From Chaunax sp. Z400 (Eukaryota > Chordata > Actinopteri > Lophiiformes > Chaunacidae): a DNA stretch of 64,000 nt. Position 1 is the first letter of the stretch. Each line of letters starts with the position of its first letter. Positions 21,801 to 32,900 of the stretch are shown here, in pieces. The notes beneath the pieces are model-generated. The model was given only the letters and a program-made list of their open reading frames with translations, ran no database searches and was not told the DNA's origin. The stretch is from the NCBI GenBank assembly GCA_037577475.1, contig CM075187.1, positions 25,925,810 through 25,989,809 of the forward strand, written 5' to 3'. Both the position numbers and the translations under genes were made by a program.

Positions 21801-24800
21801 AACATTTTCAAATAACAAAAATAATATAATAAAATAAACAGATGAAGTACTTGTTTTGTTGCTGCAATTTGTATTTTGGTCTCCTGGATTAATAATCATA
21901 AATATGAATATACTTTTTCATTGACACTTATAGCTTACTAATTGAGAAACTCACTAAAACATGAAAATATGCCTTAACTCACAATCTTAACAGAACCGGG
22001 AGAAAAAAAATATCAAGATCCAGATCTGCCTTAAATCTAATCATCTCATCTATGGCCCTGGGCCCATCCCACCACAGAATGTCAACAGAATCTGTTAATA
22101 ACATATACACATACTTTTACACAGACAGACAGATGAACGGACAGAGAGACATATGTGATCACATAACCTACGCCAAACTCCGCTGGCAGAGCTAACAAAC
22201 AGAAGGACACGAGTGAAAACATAACCTCGTCGGCGGAGGTAATGACGCCACGTGCTCCAGCCAATCCTAAAAGTTGAACCCTAACAATTACACTGACGTA
22301 GACAGACCTTGGAGTGGAGGTAGTCGTGTCGGAGGGTGTGGACTGGCTTTCCATCCAGCAGAACTTGGCCTTGCTGGGGAACATAGAAGTTTTCCAGCAG
22401 ACTCACACAGGAGCTCTTTCCACTGCCTGAAGGTCCCACAAGGGCGGTCACCTCCCTCGGCTGCAGAGTGAATGACACTCCCTGCAAAACAAACCAATTA
22501 AGAGAGTGCTTTCTTCAGCAAACATAGTCTAAGCCTGGTATTAATGATACCTGAGTGAATAGACTTTGAATAGTTGGAGTTTTATCAACATTGTGACAGC
22601 CCCCAGAACAAACCTTGAGAATATCGGTCTCAGGGCGTGTTGGGTACGCAAAGGTGATGTCTTTAAATTCAACCTGACCGGTGCATGTGTCTGGGGCCTC
22701 TGTGCCATCAGCTGGATGATTGGGTTCCCTATCCAGGTACTCGAAAACCTTCTCAGCAGCTCCAACTCCCTGCATGAGGCCTGTGTACACAGATGCTATA
22801 TTCTGGAAGATAAATCACATGGGTTAAGGGGATTAGTGTCTTGTAAGTGTTTTCATATACACATGATGGAAGAAATGAGAGGATGAAATACCTCCAGACA
22901 TTCTGCCAATTCAAGCACATATATGAAAAAAGCTATCAAGTCACCACTGCTCATCTGATGGGTTATAACAAGGTGGCCACTGTAGTAGAGGATAGCAACC
23001 TCTAAAGCAAGCTCTGAGCACTGCAAAACACAAACAAGCCCTGATGATGACACACTGTGATAAACAGGATTCAATAAATATATATGATTGTCCAAATTAG
23101 ATTTAGAGCGCTACATCTCCACTTCATACGTACAGAACTGCACCACATGTAACAAGCGTAGGCCAGTGCTTGTTTCTTGTTGATCTGGAACATGAGCAAA
23201 AGTTTGGCGTAGTAGGAGTCGGCCTCCCGGCACTCGTTGGCAAAGCTGCGCACCGTCCTCATGCCTGAAATGGTTTCTTCTGCAACTTTGTTGGCCTCTG
23301 CAAGGGTCGTTTGCACCTCTTTGCTTAATTTCTGGGAGAGGAAAACAAAGTGAATTGAATTTGATCAAATTAAATGATCAACATAGACATACAACCACTT
23401 TACCTTGTAGTATTTTCCATACAGCTTAGAGACAAAGCCAATGAAGGGGAATCCCATGACGGTCACCAGTGTGAGCTTCCAAGACATCCCACACATGAAG
23501 ATGAGGGCGCCTACAGCCTTGATGGTGCTCCGAAGGAAGATGTTGACGTTCTGGGAGATGAGGTCACTCACCTGGGTGGTGTCAGCTGACAGACGTGAAA
23601 TGATGTCACCTACAGGGTGTTAAAGGCATGCAATAACATTACAATGGCTACCTATGTAAGTTGATGGATACAGAGGTGGATGGATATGAAGTACTCCTAC
23701 ATCACCTGTATGGTTTTCATCGAAAAAGCCAATCTCCTGCCTGATTAGACTTCTGAAGAGAAGGTCCCTGAGCCGAAGGTTCAATCTGGCAAACGTCAGG
23801 GTGAAGACTCCTCCTCGTACTCCCAGTGCAACTGAGCTGAGGAGGGAGTACAGGGGTCATCAAGCATCTCTCAATAAAAACAAAACAAAGAATTCAAGAA
23901 ACTTAGGATCATGGGAGTTGTTGTCCTACTTTTAAAAATGCACCACTGCCAATGAAAATCTTTTGGACATGACTCAGGTAGAAATATTCAAAGTTTAATT
24001 TGAGTTATGCTTAGTCATGTTCCCCAACTCACTTTCTGAACCCCTACAGGACGTTTTGGCAACAAGTCTCCAAATGAAACACAACGTTGGCTTGACGTAC
24101 ACAACTCAACAAAAATACATCACAAAGGTCTAGTCGTTTTAAGATATTTTACTGTGGACATGCTACATGTTATGTCTTAAAGTCTGACGTCTGTGTAAAA
24201 AGAGTTCTAGCCGGAGTGCAGATTAAAGCACGCGGCCCATGTTTAGAGGCTGCAGTCCTCGCGCGGCGTACGTGGGTTCGATTCCCACTCGCGCCCATTT
24301 GCCGCATGTCTCCCCCTCTCTCTCTCCCCATTTCCTGTCAACATCTTCACTTGTCCGATACAATTGAAGGCAAATGCCTAAAAAAATAACAAAACAAAAA
24401 AAGAAAAGACTTCTAGCTTTGTCATATGTGATTACACTGTTTTCTGATTCCTGTCCAATGATGGTAAAATGAGAAAACACATTATGATCACTGTTTTAAT
24501 AAAGAAAATTAATAAATCATTAAAGTCCTAGTTAGCAACACTTTCATACCCGAGTCACATCATTCCCTTTGTCATCACTGTGTGTCATTCTGTTTGTTTA
24601 CTTATCTGTTATTAGGTAATTTAGTAGAATATCTCAAAAATATCTTCATTGTTAAATTTTCTGTAGTGGTAGCCATCGGAATAAACGGTTTTCTGAGACA
24701 GAACCAAATCAGGGTGCGGATCCAGAAAAATCCTTTCTCTTTAACATTGTTAGATAAAGCATTTTACTATATCTGCATCATGTTTTTTAACAAATACATA

Positions 24801-26826
24801 ATAATAATTTATCACATTTTTTTAGTAACATTTTTACATTCAAAGTATTCTGTATATATGTACATTATTTGTCACTCTAATGGCTCCATAATTGTTATAT
24901 TTTGTCTTCAATCCTCCATTGTGTTTTATCCTGTCTTCATATCTGATGTTTTACTGGGTTATAAAGTAGACAGAAATAGAATGATTACACAGATATGCAT
25001 TCAGATAATAAAACTTGCAATTTTAGCAGTTTAAGCTCTGGGGAAGGTGTGTTCTCTCTACACAAAATCTCTGTACACAAAATCTACTGGATGGATTTAC
25101 ACAGAACTTGTTGGAAGGATGGGGCAAAGGCCTGGAAATAAAATTTTGGTGGAGATATCAGAGAGATTGGCAGATCCAGGATTTCTTTTTTAAATTTTTC
25201 TTAGCATTGCTAATATATTTCCTCTTCTTTCCCAGGAAATAATCCATAAATCACAATGTTAAAAATTACACATATTTATGGTGTTGCTATCTATGGGTGG
25301 GTTTAGTGTTGTGTAGATCTAGATAAGAATCCCGATCTGCAGAATTAAAATATGTAACTGTAAAGGGTAATCTTTAGCCGCTGTACCATAAGACCTAATA
25401 GATGTGTAGGATTTCTCGGCCTTGGCGGAGATATGCCTTCTGCTGAGTGCCATTCTTGATCTAGTATGAATCACACTGATGAGACACATTGTCAACATGT
25501 TCACCAACACACACCACCACCTGTTATATCATCAAGAGAAACTCACCTGGCTACACCCAGTCCTAACACTATGAGCACTGGTTTAATAAGATACTCCATG
25601 CTCTGGTGAACCACAATCTCGTTTATTGCTCTGCCAAAGTAGTAAGGTATGAAGGCCTCACCTGCAGGTCAAAAAGAGAAACTGAAATACAGCATAAGAT
25701 CTGTCCACATGCATGCACATAAATGTCACCAGTGATCAAGATGTTTAGAGAAAACTTGGACAATATTGAGAAACTTGTTTTGAGAAAAATTAGTGAAGAG
25801 CTGAAACATTGAGTCAAATTAAATTAGTTGCTGAACAAAAAAATTATTTGTAATAATTAATAATTAATCATTGAACTCATTTTGCTAAATTAGGATTTAC
25901 TAAATTAGGATTTACTAATTTGTGTGTCCTATGTGATAATACAAAAAATAAACAAGCAATTCTGAAAAAGTCCACAAGAGAAACAAAACAGCTGAGACAG
26001 CAAAGCTAAAAGTATCTGGAATGAGTAAAACATAACCTACAGACAGTACACAGTAGCTATTAAAAGAAATTTATTTTCACAAATGTTGTAATCCTTTGTA
26101 ACAGACCGGATTAAACACTGCGATTGGATGTTTTTCATTGATTTGTCATGGACACTCACACACTGCAGCGATGAGGAGGAAGATGACGGCGATAGACAGC
26201 AGCACACCATCCTTTCTGCAATAGCTCAGGAGACGTCCCAGTGTTGCCCCAGAGCTAGTGTTCTCCTTGCTTCCCTTCTCCTTCCTCTTCTTCCTCTCAC
26301 GCCCATCCTCCTGCTCCTCCTCACCAGCAGTCTCCACAAACTTCTCAGAGTCCTCAGAGCCTCCTCTAACTCTGCTGCAACTTCTGTTGCAACTTCTGGC
26401 TGACTTGGACCTCCCCAGCAGCGTCCAGGCCAGCATGAAACCCACAGTGGAGGCATGAGTCCAACATATCAGGCTCAGGACCCAGGGATGGTTGGCCAAA
26501 GGCCCCAGCTCTGTCAGCATCAGCATCTTGACTATACTGTAGGTGATGATGACCAGAGAGATGAAGACGATGAGGTTGGTGAGTTTAGCGACCCTTGGAG
26601 GGCCGTCTTCTCTATTCCTTGACACCCCTATGGAGGCCCCCAGTAAGAGGAAGGCTCTGAGCAGTACAGTCCCCCAGAGGTCCAACGCTGACTGTAGGAT
26701 GCTGAAGTTCAGAGTATCCTTTTTGAATATGCTCAAGTGTGATCCATGTGTGTATAGGACAGTGGTGACAACCAGGTCCAGAAGGCCATACAACACAGAG
26801 CCACCCACAACAACTCTGATTTCCAT
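18886..26826 (-). CDS. abcb9: ABCB9 (TAPL), lysosomal peptide half-transporter
   Basis: TAPL works as a homodimer that pumps peptides into lysosomes using ATP. Eleven minus-strand coding exons keep frame throughout: 26160-26826, 25547-25661, 23706-23836, 23404-23609, 23134-23331, 22892-23020, 22614-22802, 22308-22481, 20961-21120, 19310-19446 and 18886-19209 (TAA at 18886-18888). They give 809 aa against 766 in human. Residues 1-150 form the hydrophobic TMD0, then a charged linker, then the six-helix core (about 205-480). The nucleotide-binding domain is complete: Walker A GPSGSGKSS at 561-569, Q-loop VGQEPVLFA, signature LSGGQ at 665-669, Walker B VLILDE at 685-690, and H-loop His721. I chose the Met in MEIRVVVGG by homology; an in-frame Met lies nine codons upstream (26851-26853). 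The C-terminal tail is Ser-rich and longer than in human. TAP2 is less likely because of the TMD0 and the neighbourhood. Confidence 0.93.
19455..20955. other. abcb9 intron 9 with a LINE 3' fragment
   Basis: This 1.5-kb intron holds a plus-strand LINE remnant at about 20250-20800 (listed separately). The rest is AT-rich sequence without a recognisable element. Confidence 0.6.
20250..20800 (+). mobile_element. LINE 3' fragment
   Basis: The plus strand encodes FANYDPKLWNKLPTDIRTPA, the C-terminal signature of jockey/CR1/L2-type ORFs, then a stop and frameshift. AT-rich UTR follows, ending near TTTTGAGCTGTATTTCC. The 103-residue ORF further right is UTR noise. Confidence 0.65.
21330..21580 (+). 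repeat. Dispersed repeat ending ...CCTCCGCC (copy 1)
   Basis: TTCCTGGATCTGCCTCTGCA, CTTTCCTGGCCCGTGTCCCA, AGTTTTGTGGAAATCTGCCC and CAACCAACAAACAAGC occur in order, matching the copies at 38900, 47380 and 25070. It is non-coding, in abcb9 intron 8. Confidence 0.6.
22130..22240 (+). repeat. Terminal part of the same dispersed repeat (copy 2)
   Basis: AACAAACAGAAGGACACGAG, then GTGAAAACATAACCTCGTCG and GCGGAGGTAA, is the usual right end of the family. It lies about 70 bp from abcb9 exon 8. Confidence 0.5.
24222..24400 (+). mobile_element. tRNA-derived SINE
   Basis: A tRNA-like head carries the B-box GGTTCGATTCC at 24276-24286. It is followed by the usual fish SINE body GCCGCATGTCTCCCCCTCTC, CTCTCCCCATTTCCTGTC and a tail AATTGAAGGCAAATGCCTAA then A-rich sequence. 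The A-box and cloverleaf are degraded, so this is not a functional tRNA gene. It lies in abcb9 intron 2. Confidence 0.75.
24690..25230 (-). repeat. Two reverse pieces of the GGCGGAGG-type dispersed repeat
   Basis: GCGGATCCAGAAAAATCCTT at 24717-24736 and the block ACAGAACTTGTTGGAAGGAT...GGCAGATCCAGGATTTC at 25100-25189 are inverse matches to the body of the repeat at 38900-39182. The 150-residue ORF here has no family features and is rejected as a gene. Confidence 0.45.
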
Positions 26827-28479
26827 GCTGTTTGTCAGAATAGAGTTAAACACAGTAATCGTAAGTACAGATTCAGATTCAAACCGCCAAAAACATTATT
26901 TTGACATCACTCGTAGTTTAGCAGAAATGACTACCAAGTTGCTATTATTTGTTTACACTTACTTTTATTTTGAAGGAGCGCACTTCCTGTCTTCTTTGGC
27001 TCGTAGTTACAAGAGGAAATTTAAGGTCATCCTACAGAACTAATTAAATTTAAGGTGTAACTATGCTGTAAATGATTGTTCAGGAATGATGTAACATTGA
27101 GCGAACACACAACATGAATAACTAGCTATGAAAGTTAGCTATTAGCATGCGGTAAACTGTGTTGCGTCAGGTTTCCAATTCTTCTCTACTATTAAATCCG
27201 TTTATGTCCAGCCAGGAACGTTAAATAATTTACTATAGCCTCTTTTCACAATAATACATACTCTGGCGTAAATACGGTGGCCGCTTGGAACGAGACAAGC
27301 AAGACGAGCAGGACATTTGACATTAGTGCGCACCGGTATCAAAGATCGTTTCTGTAAAAGAAGGGGAGAGAGTGAGACTTTGCAGGTATCAACTACGTAT
27401 AGCGACAGGTGTCCTGCTACACTCGCGTTTGAATTTCTTGTGATATTTGACATTGAAAAGAGAAAACCGTATAATTTCACGACGTTCACATAATCAAACA
27501 ATCTACCAGAGTGTCCTGAAATTATACTTTGTACATTGTACACTTATCCATATAGATAGGAACTACACGTGTCCACTCGGTACATTTATAGTCGGCGCGA
27601 AATGTGATTGGGCCATTAAAGTACCCGGTTGATGAGCGAATTAAAGCTCTCGTGTCTCTTTGAGGGCCCGAAACTCATTCAAACAGACAAACATGCTTCT
27701 CTTCAACAATTTAGGAAACGCACTGTAAATTCACGGAAAAATGATAACAGTGAGATATCTTTCCTTGTAATATCTCTGGCTTCTGTTTTTGCGGAAGTGA
27801 AATTGTGGCTCCTCCCACAAGTGCGTGTCAAATAGTCAAAGGGCTGCAAGTCAAAAACACTTAAATTAGGCTATTGGGTAAAGTGGAGTCGGTCACATTG
27901 TAATGGGAATGTTTTTGGTGAAAGTGATGCTTGTTAAACCTTTATAAAATAAAACAGTTGTAATTAAATTCTGACACTGGGTAAACATGATCATTTCTCT
28001 TGAGATTGTTACTAAAATCTCATATGAGGCACTAAAAAAAAAGTTCCTACACAAGTAATAGAGATTAATAACTGTTTAAAGGTGTTTAAAGGTACAGTAC
28101 ATGAATGATGTTTGTTATTTCTGATTTAAACATTATGTGTTGTAAGTGTGTATTAGGAGTATATAACGAATGTATAAGGAGGATATCACCTGTCAACAAA
28201 AATGATCAATCTCACACCTTGTATTCAGAGCCAATTTTGGAATATTAATAAAGCAAATATATAAAAAAGCTTTGCTGTTAAGAATTACTCTTTGTTCTAA
28301 TATGTCAGGGTCTTCTGTCATTTTGTTGAGTTATGTTAGGATGAACAGCTGATCGATACAAAGATGACTTGTCACAGATTTTCCATAAATGCCCTCAATT
28401 AGATGCATATTAGTCTCCTCCATAAAGGAAATCAAGTTTGGCACAGTTCAAGAGTCAGAAAGCACCTCTCCATATTACC

Positions 28480-28700
28480 AAGTGTCCCTGATGCAGCCTC
28501 ATCTATAAAACTATTTCTAACTCTGTGACTGTCGCAAGCACCAAAAGATCCTTTGTCAAAACTGAAACTAATTAAAACATATCTAAGGAGCACCATGTCA
28601 AAAACCTGTAAGAAAACTGATACTTTAGTCCTATTAATAAGATGAATGTGTAAACGCATGGACGTATACTTCGTTGCTCTGTTTGAGAAACCAATTTAAA
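28480..28700 (+). mobile_element. hAT-type transposase C-terminal remnant
   Basis: The plus strand reads KDPLSKLKLIKTYLRSTMSK, the dimerisation-region signature of hAT (ZBED/ZMYM-like) transposases, with stops on both sides. The minus-strand 75-residue ORF over the same bases is its shadow. Confidence 0.5.
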
Positions 28701-29034
28701 ATATCATTTGGTCTTTAAGAAAAGCTGAAATCAGTCAATATGGAGTACCCAGGGACAGCTCCCCCTATCAGGACCAGCACCTTGACAGCAGTTGTGACAC
28801 TTATAGTTTGTAATGTTAAAAAGCTCCAACATTTTAAGATTTTCTCAGTAAACATGCATAGAACCTCCATCATGTTCTACAGTGGTCTGATAGATGTTTT
28901 TGTGCTTTTGAAATAGACGTATCCTCACTATGAAAGATGTTGGCCTGCTCTGTGCTGCAGAGAAAGGGTCCATCCAGGGTTAATTGTGGTGGAGCCATAT
29001 GTGCTTGTGTTACTGCTTATAGTGGCCATTAAAA

Positions 29035-29268
29035 ATGTGGGGAATTCTCTAGTCATTGTTTGATTTGTCTGCTCTGGGCTACCGTAGAAACATGGCAGTG
29101 CAATATGGCTGACTCTATGGAAGAGGACCAGCTCCCTCCGTAGATATTAAAGGCTCATTCTAACGTATAGAAACACGATTCTAAGTGTCAGGTTACATTA
29201 ATGAAAATATAGTTATTAATAGTATATTCCATTTCTGCCTCTAAATCCTACACATTGGACCTTTATTG
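29035..29268 (+). repeat. MITE end (CACATTGGACCTTTA family)
   Basis: CTGCTCTGGGCTACCGTAGA, AGAGGACCAGCTCCCTCCGT, TATTCCATTTCTGCCTCTAA and the terminal CACATTGGACCTTTA match, from memory, a very common teleost non-autonomous element. The other end is not clear. Confidence 0.6.
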
Positions 29269-29957
29269 ATGCAGCTTTAATGTTTTAAGTTGTTAATCCC
29301 CATCTCTTTTGTGACTTTCATTTATCTATCTGGATAAGTTATCAATAAGAACTGATTAGAAACAAACTAACAGCTTAAACCTCACTACTGTGAAAGCTCT
29401 GACTCATTTATTTAACAAAGTCTTATCATCTCAATTAATTAGCTCATTCAGACTTTTCATGTTTAGACGGTTTCATTTTGCAATCAATGGTGGCAGCAGA
29501 GCCAAGCGTTCAAATTCAAATCACTACACTATATACATTTAATCTATACATTAATATAAAAGTGCTTACTGGTTTCTATCCATGTGTATCAAAAACTAAA
29601 CTTAATGACAAGACACAAGGGCTTAATAGATGATACAATACAATTATTTATTGTAGCTTAAGAATCTACTGCATGACAAATGAAAACAAGAGTCAACATC
29701 ATTTTCATGGGAACCAATCTTTGTTTCGGGAAATAGGGGAAAATGTTGATTCATTTATGTCACTGTTTACTGTGATCACATTGACCAGCAGATTCTGTTT
29801 CCATGTGTGAGATTCATTAACACCAGCAGTGTGTTCAGCTAACGTGAGCCTCTGTCATCCCAACTCATTACTCCTGGATCTCCGTCTTTTCTGTCCCAGA
29901 CTTCAGGCGGCTCCTGACGACACGTTGTCGTGCTCCACTCTCTTCAACATTTTCCCC

Positions 29958-32900
29958 TCAGTGGACTTCAGACTCATCGAAGTGATACTCTAACTCCGTC
30001 TTTATGCCTTCAAGCCTGCTTTGCTCCGCGGTCAACACAGTCTCAACAGGAAAGGCCAAATATAACCTTTCTTTCAGTTTCTTCGGGGAGGGCGAGTCTC
30101 CTGCACCGAGCACAGGATCTGTGATTTTAAAGGTCAACGAGGGCATGTGATGCGTCCTCCGCTTGGCGTTCTTCTTCTTCTCTTGTTTGTAGGTAGCGTT
30201 CATATTGGCTATCACCTGGATGCAGAACACACGCATTCAGACACAAAACAGGAGTGAACGTAGAAACAAACTATCTGCTATTTGTTACACGCAGTCAGTT
30301 ACGTGCATAAGTGTGTGAATATTTGTCAATGAGATTATTGTCTCATAACACAAACAAGTGTTAAATCTGTGCTGTAAACAATTACAATGGAGTTTCTGCA
30401 ACAGGAATCTCTAGTGCAAGAATCACGCTTGTCATTTTAGTTTTATGGTAACAACAGCGGTGCATTGACATCACCATGACGACAATGTGCCCAAACAAAG
30501 CAGGATAGAAACCTGAAGTCACCCATAAATGAGACAGGCAGGAACCAAGTATTCAGAGGTGCTGCAGCTAGTTAGTGTTTCCAGCTAGCCTTTTTTCAAG
30601 CCTTCTAGCTTTTCTTTTGGTTGATTTAATGACACAATAAGCTGCTGCCAATCAGTGAATTAAACAACACTTTTAAAGCTGCTCTTAATATTTTCTTTAT
30701 TAACAATGATTAAAAAAAGAAGTGTTGTGAAAGGTGTCACTCAGAGCGACTCCACAAAAGTTGTGATGCTGAGTAAACGCAGCACAGAATGTAATCAGTG
30801 GCAAAATAAACGTGTTCACCAATGATGTTAAAGTGTTCCTGAGCACATGTGGTAATATCCTTAATACAAACTAGTGCATCACAATTTGCATGCAAATGCA
30901 TTCAATTTATGCATTTCTACGGTTGCTCAGTATAAGTAAAAAAAATGAATGTCACACTGTGTTATTTATGTAAAACACAGCATCCCAACTTTTTTGGAAT
31001 CATGGTTGTAATAGTACAAGAAAAAAAACATTGAGAGTTACCAGCTGCTTCATAGAGTTCTGCTGCTCCTGCATCATGGTCATACAAAATGAGGCTGTCT
31101 CCTTCGTGGAATATACATCTTGCTCTTGGTCGTCGTGACTGAGCATGCTCAAAGCAGTCTAGAGGGAAGGAAATAAAATTAGTACACTGAAACAAAACAT
31201 ACCATCAGAATCTATGCTTTCTTGACAATGCAGACCTCATTTGGTAAATTCGCTTTCCTGCTGAACATGAGGGAATAAGGTGTGAACTTGGTCGTAGGGT
31301 TGGTGGACGTCCTAAACAGGAACAGCACAGGGTCCAGGAAGTCGTCCCATTCAGCCTGCTTCTCTGTTACCATCTGCACCACGGCTTCCTTCAGTAAAGA
31401 GACGGTGCAGTCGTGGAGTGGGTTGAGCTGAAGATGATCCAGAGGAGAAACCTTCTGTGCAATGCTCCACTTACCGCACAGAAGTTTTGTTACCTAAACG
31501 AAAGACCAACAAGGGTACAAAAGTGACTCCCAGCATCGCTACAATGTCTTTGTTCTGTTAAATCAACCTTGTGACTCACCTCATCACAGAAGGTAGCATT
31601 CTGTGCACACACTACTGCTTTAGGGGCACCAAACCTGATCGAAAAGAGAATGGAATGAGTTTGATTTCAGCTTTAAACCATTGTAAAGGTATCAGTACGA
31701 GTTGGCATGTAAAAGTGGCATTTCATTAAAGTTCACATGAGATGAAAGGCAAAGTGCTACTTGCTTCCACATATTTCTATGTTTCCTGAAAAACCAGTCA
31801 GGTAGGGAGGGACGAGTCACGGATGTGGATAGGTGTTTATCGTAGCTTTGCCGCAGAATGTGATTAAACCTTACAATCGTGCCGCTAGATTCTAACTACC
31901 AGTGAACACGGCTGATAACATTTTAAAAGAGCTTGGCAAACAAGCCCCAAGACCAAGAGATTGATGACAGGGAATTCTCTTGCAAGGTTTTGCTCTTGGC
32001 ACCTCGGGTTTAGTCAGATAATGGGTCTGCTAACATTAGCTGCATGGCTTACTTAGCTAGTAACAGTCTGTCAGCAGCTGCAACACGTAACGTTAAAGCT
32101 ATCCATCAGGAACTATGAAAACCACCAAAGTAGTGGACTCCCAGTCATCAGCCTGGCCTTAGCTCGTCTCAGAGGCTGTGTTCAGTTAGCAGCAGGGTAC
32201 GGGTACTTCAACAACAAATAAAGCCATCTGTTCATGAGTACACTTCGTAAATCACAGAGTTCAGGCAGAGCAGCTGGAGGACATCAGAGGAAAAAACAGG
32301 AAATATTTTCTAAATTAAATATGATCCAGTTTCTCTTTCCTTAATCAGTGAATACATTTGTAAAAGGTCATTTTTATAGTCATCAGTGAGGCACACCCCC
32401 CAAAAACTCTCCTGACATTAAGAGAGAAAGATGGAAGGTGATGAAGATGATGAGAGAGGAAGAGCAGGTACTGCCCACTGTGACCAGGATAGGATCAATA
32501 TTATGTTCCTGTGCTGTTCAACACAAACTGACCTGATCACATTATAACAATGTAAACCTGATTACCTCAGAGATTTATGTTGTTTGGTCATTACAATATA
32601 ACAACAACACAAACTATAGGCTCAATATAACAACGACACAAACCTATAGGCTCAATATAACAACACAAACCTATAGGCTCAATATAAGAACAACACAAAC
32701 CTATAGGCTCAATATAACAACACAAACCTATAAGCTCAATATAACAACAACACAAACCTACAGGCTCAGTATAACAACAACACAAACCTATAGGCTCAAT
32801 ATAACAACAACACAAACCTATAGGCTCAATATAACAACAACACAAACCTATAGGCTCAATATAACAACAACACAAACCTATAGGCTCAATATAACAACAA

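Larger units (their letters stand above)
26827..29957. other. Intergenic: abcb9 upstream and integrase gene downstream
   Basis: This stretch lies 5' of abcb9 and 3' of the integrase-derived gene, which share a strand. It includes an ETS-type core GCGGAAGTGA at 27791-27800 that might belong to an upstream non-coding first exon of abcb9, though no such exon could be defined. A hAT remnant (about 28480) and a MITE (about 29035) are listed separately. Nothing else could be supported. Confidence 0.5.

Noticed and set aside
24222..24300. tRNA gene (GGTTCGATTCC B-box)
   Set aside because: The A-box and cloverleaf stems are degraded and a SINE body follows directly.
24582..25034. 150-residue plus-strand hydrophobic ORF in abcb9 intron 2
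   Set aside because: AT-rich sequence overlapping an inverse piece of a dispersed repeat; no family features.
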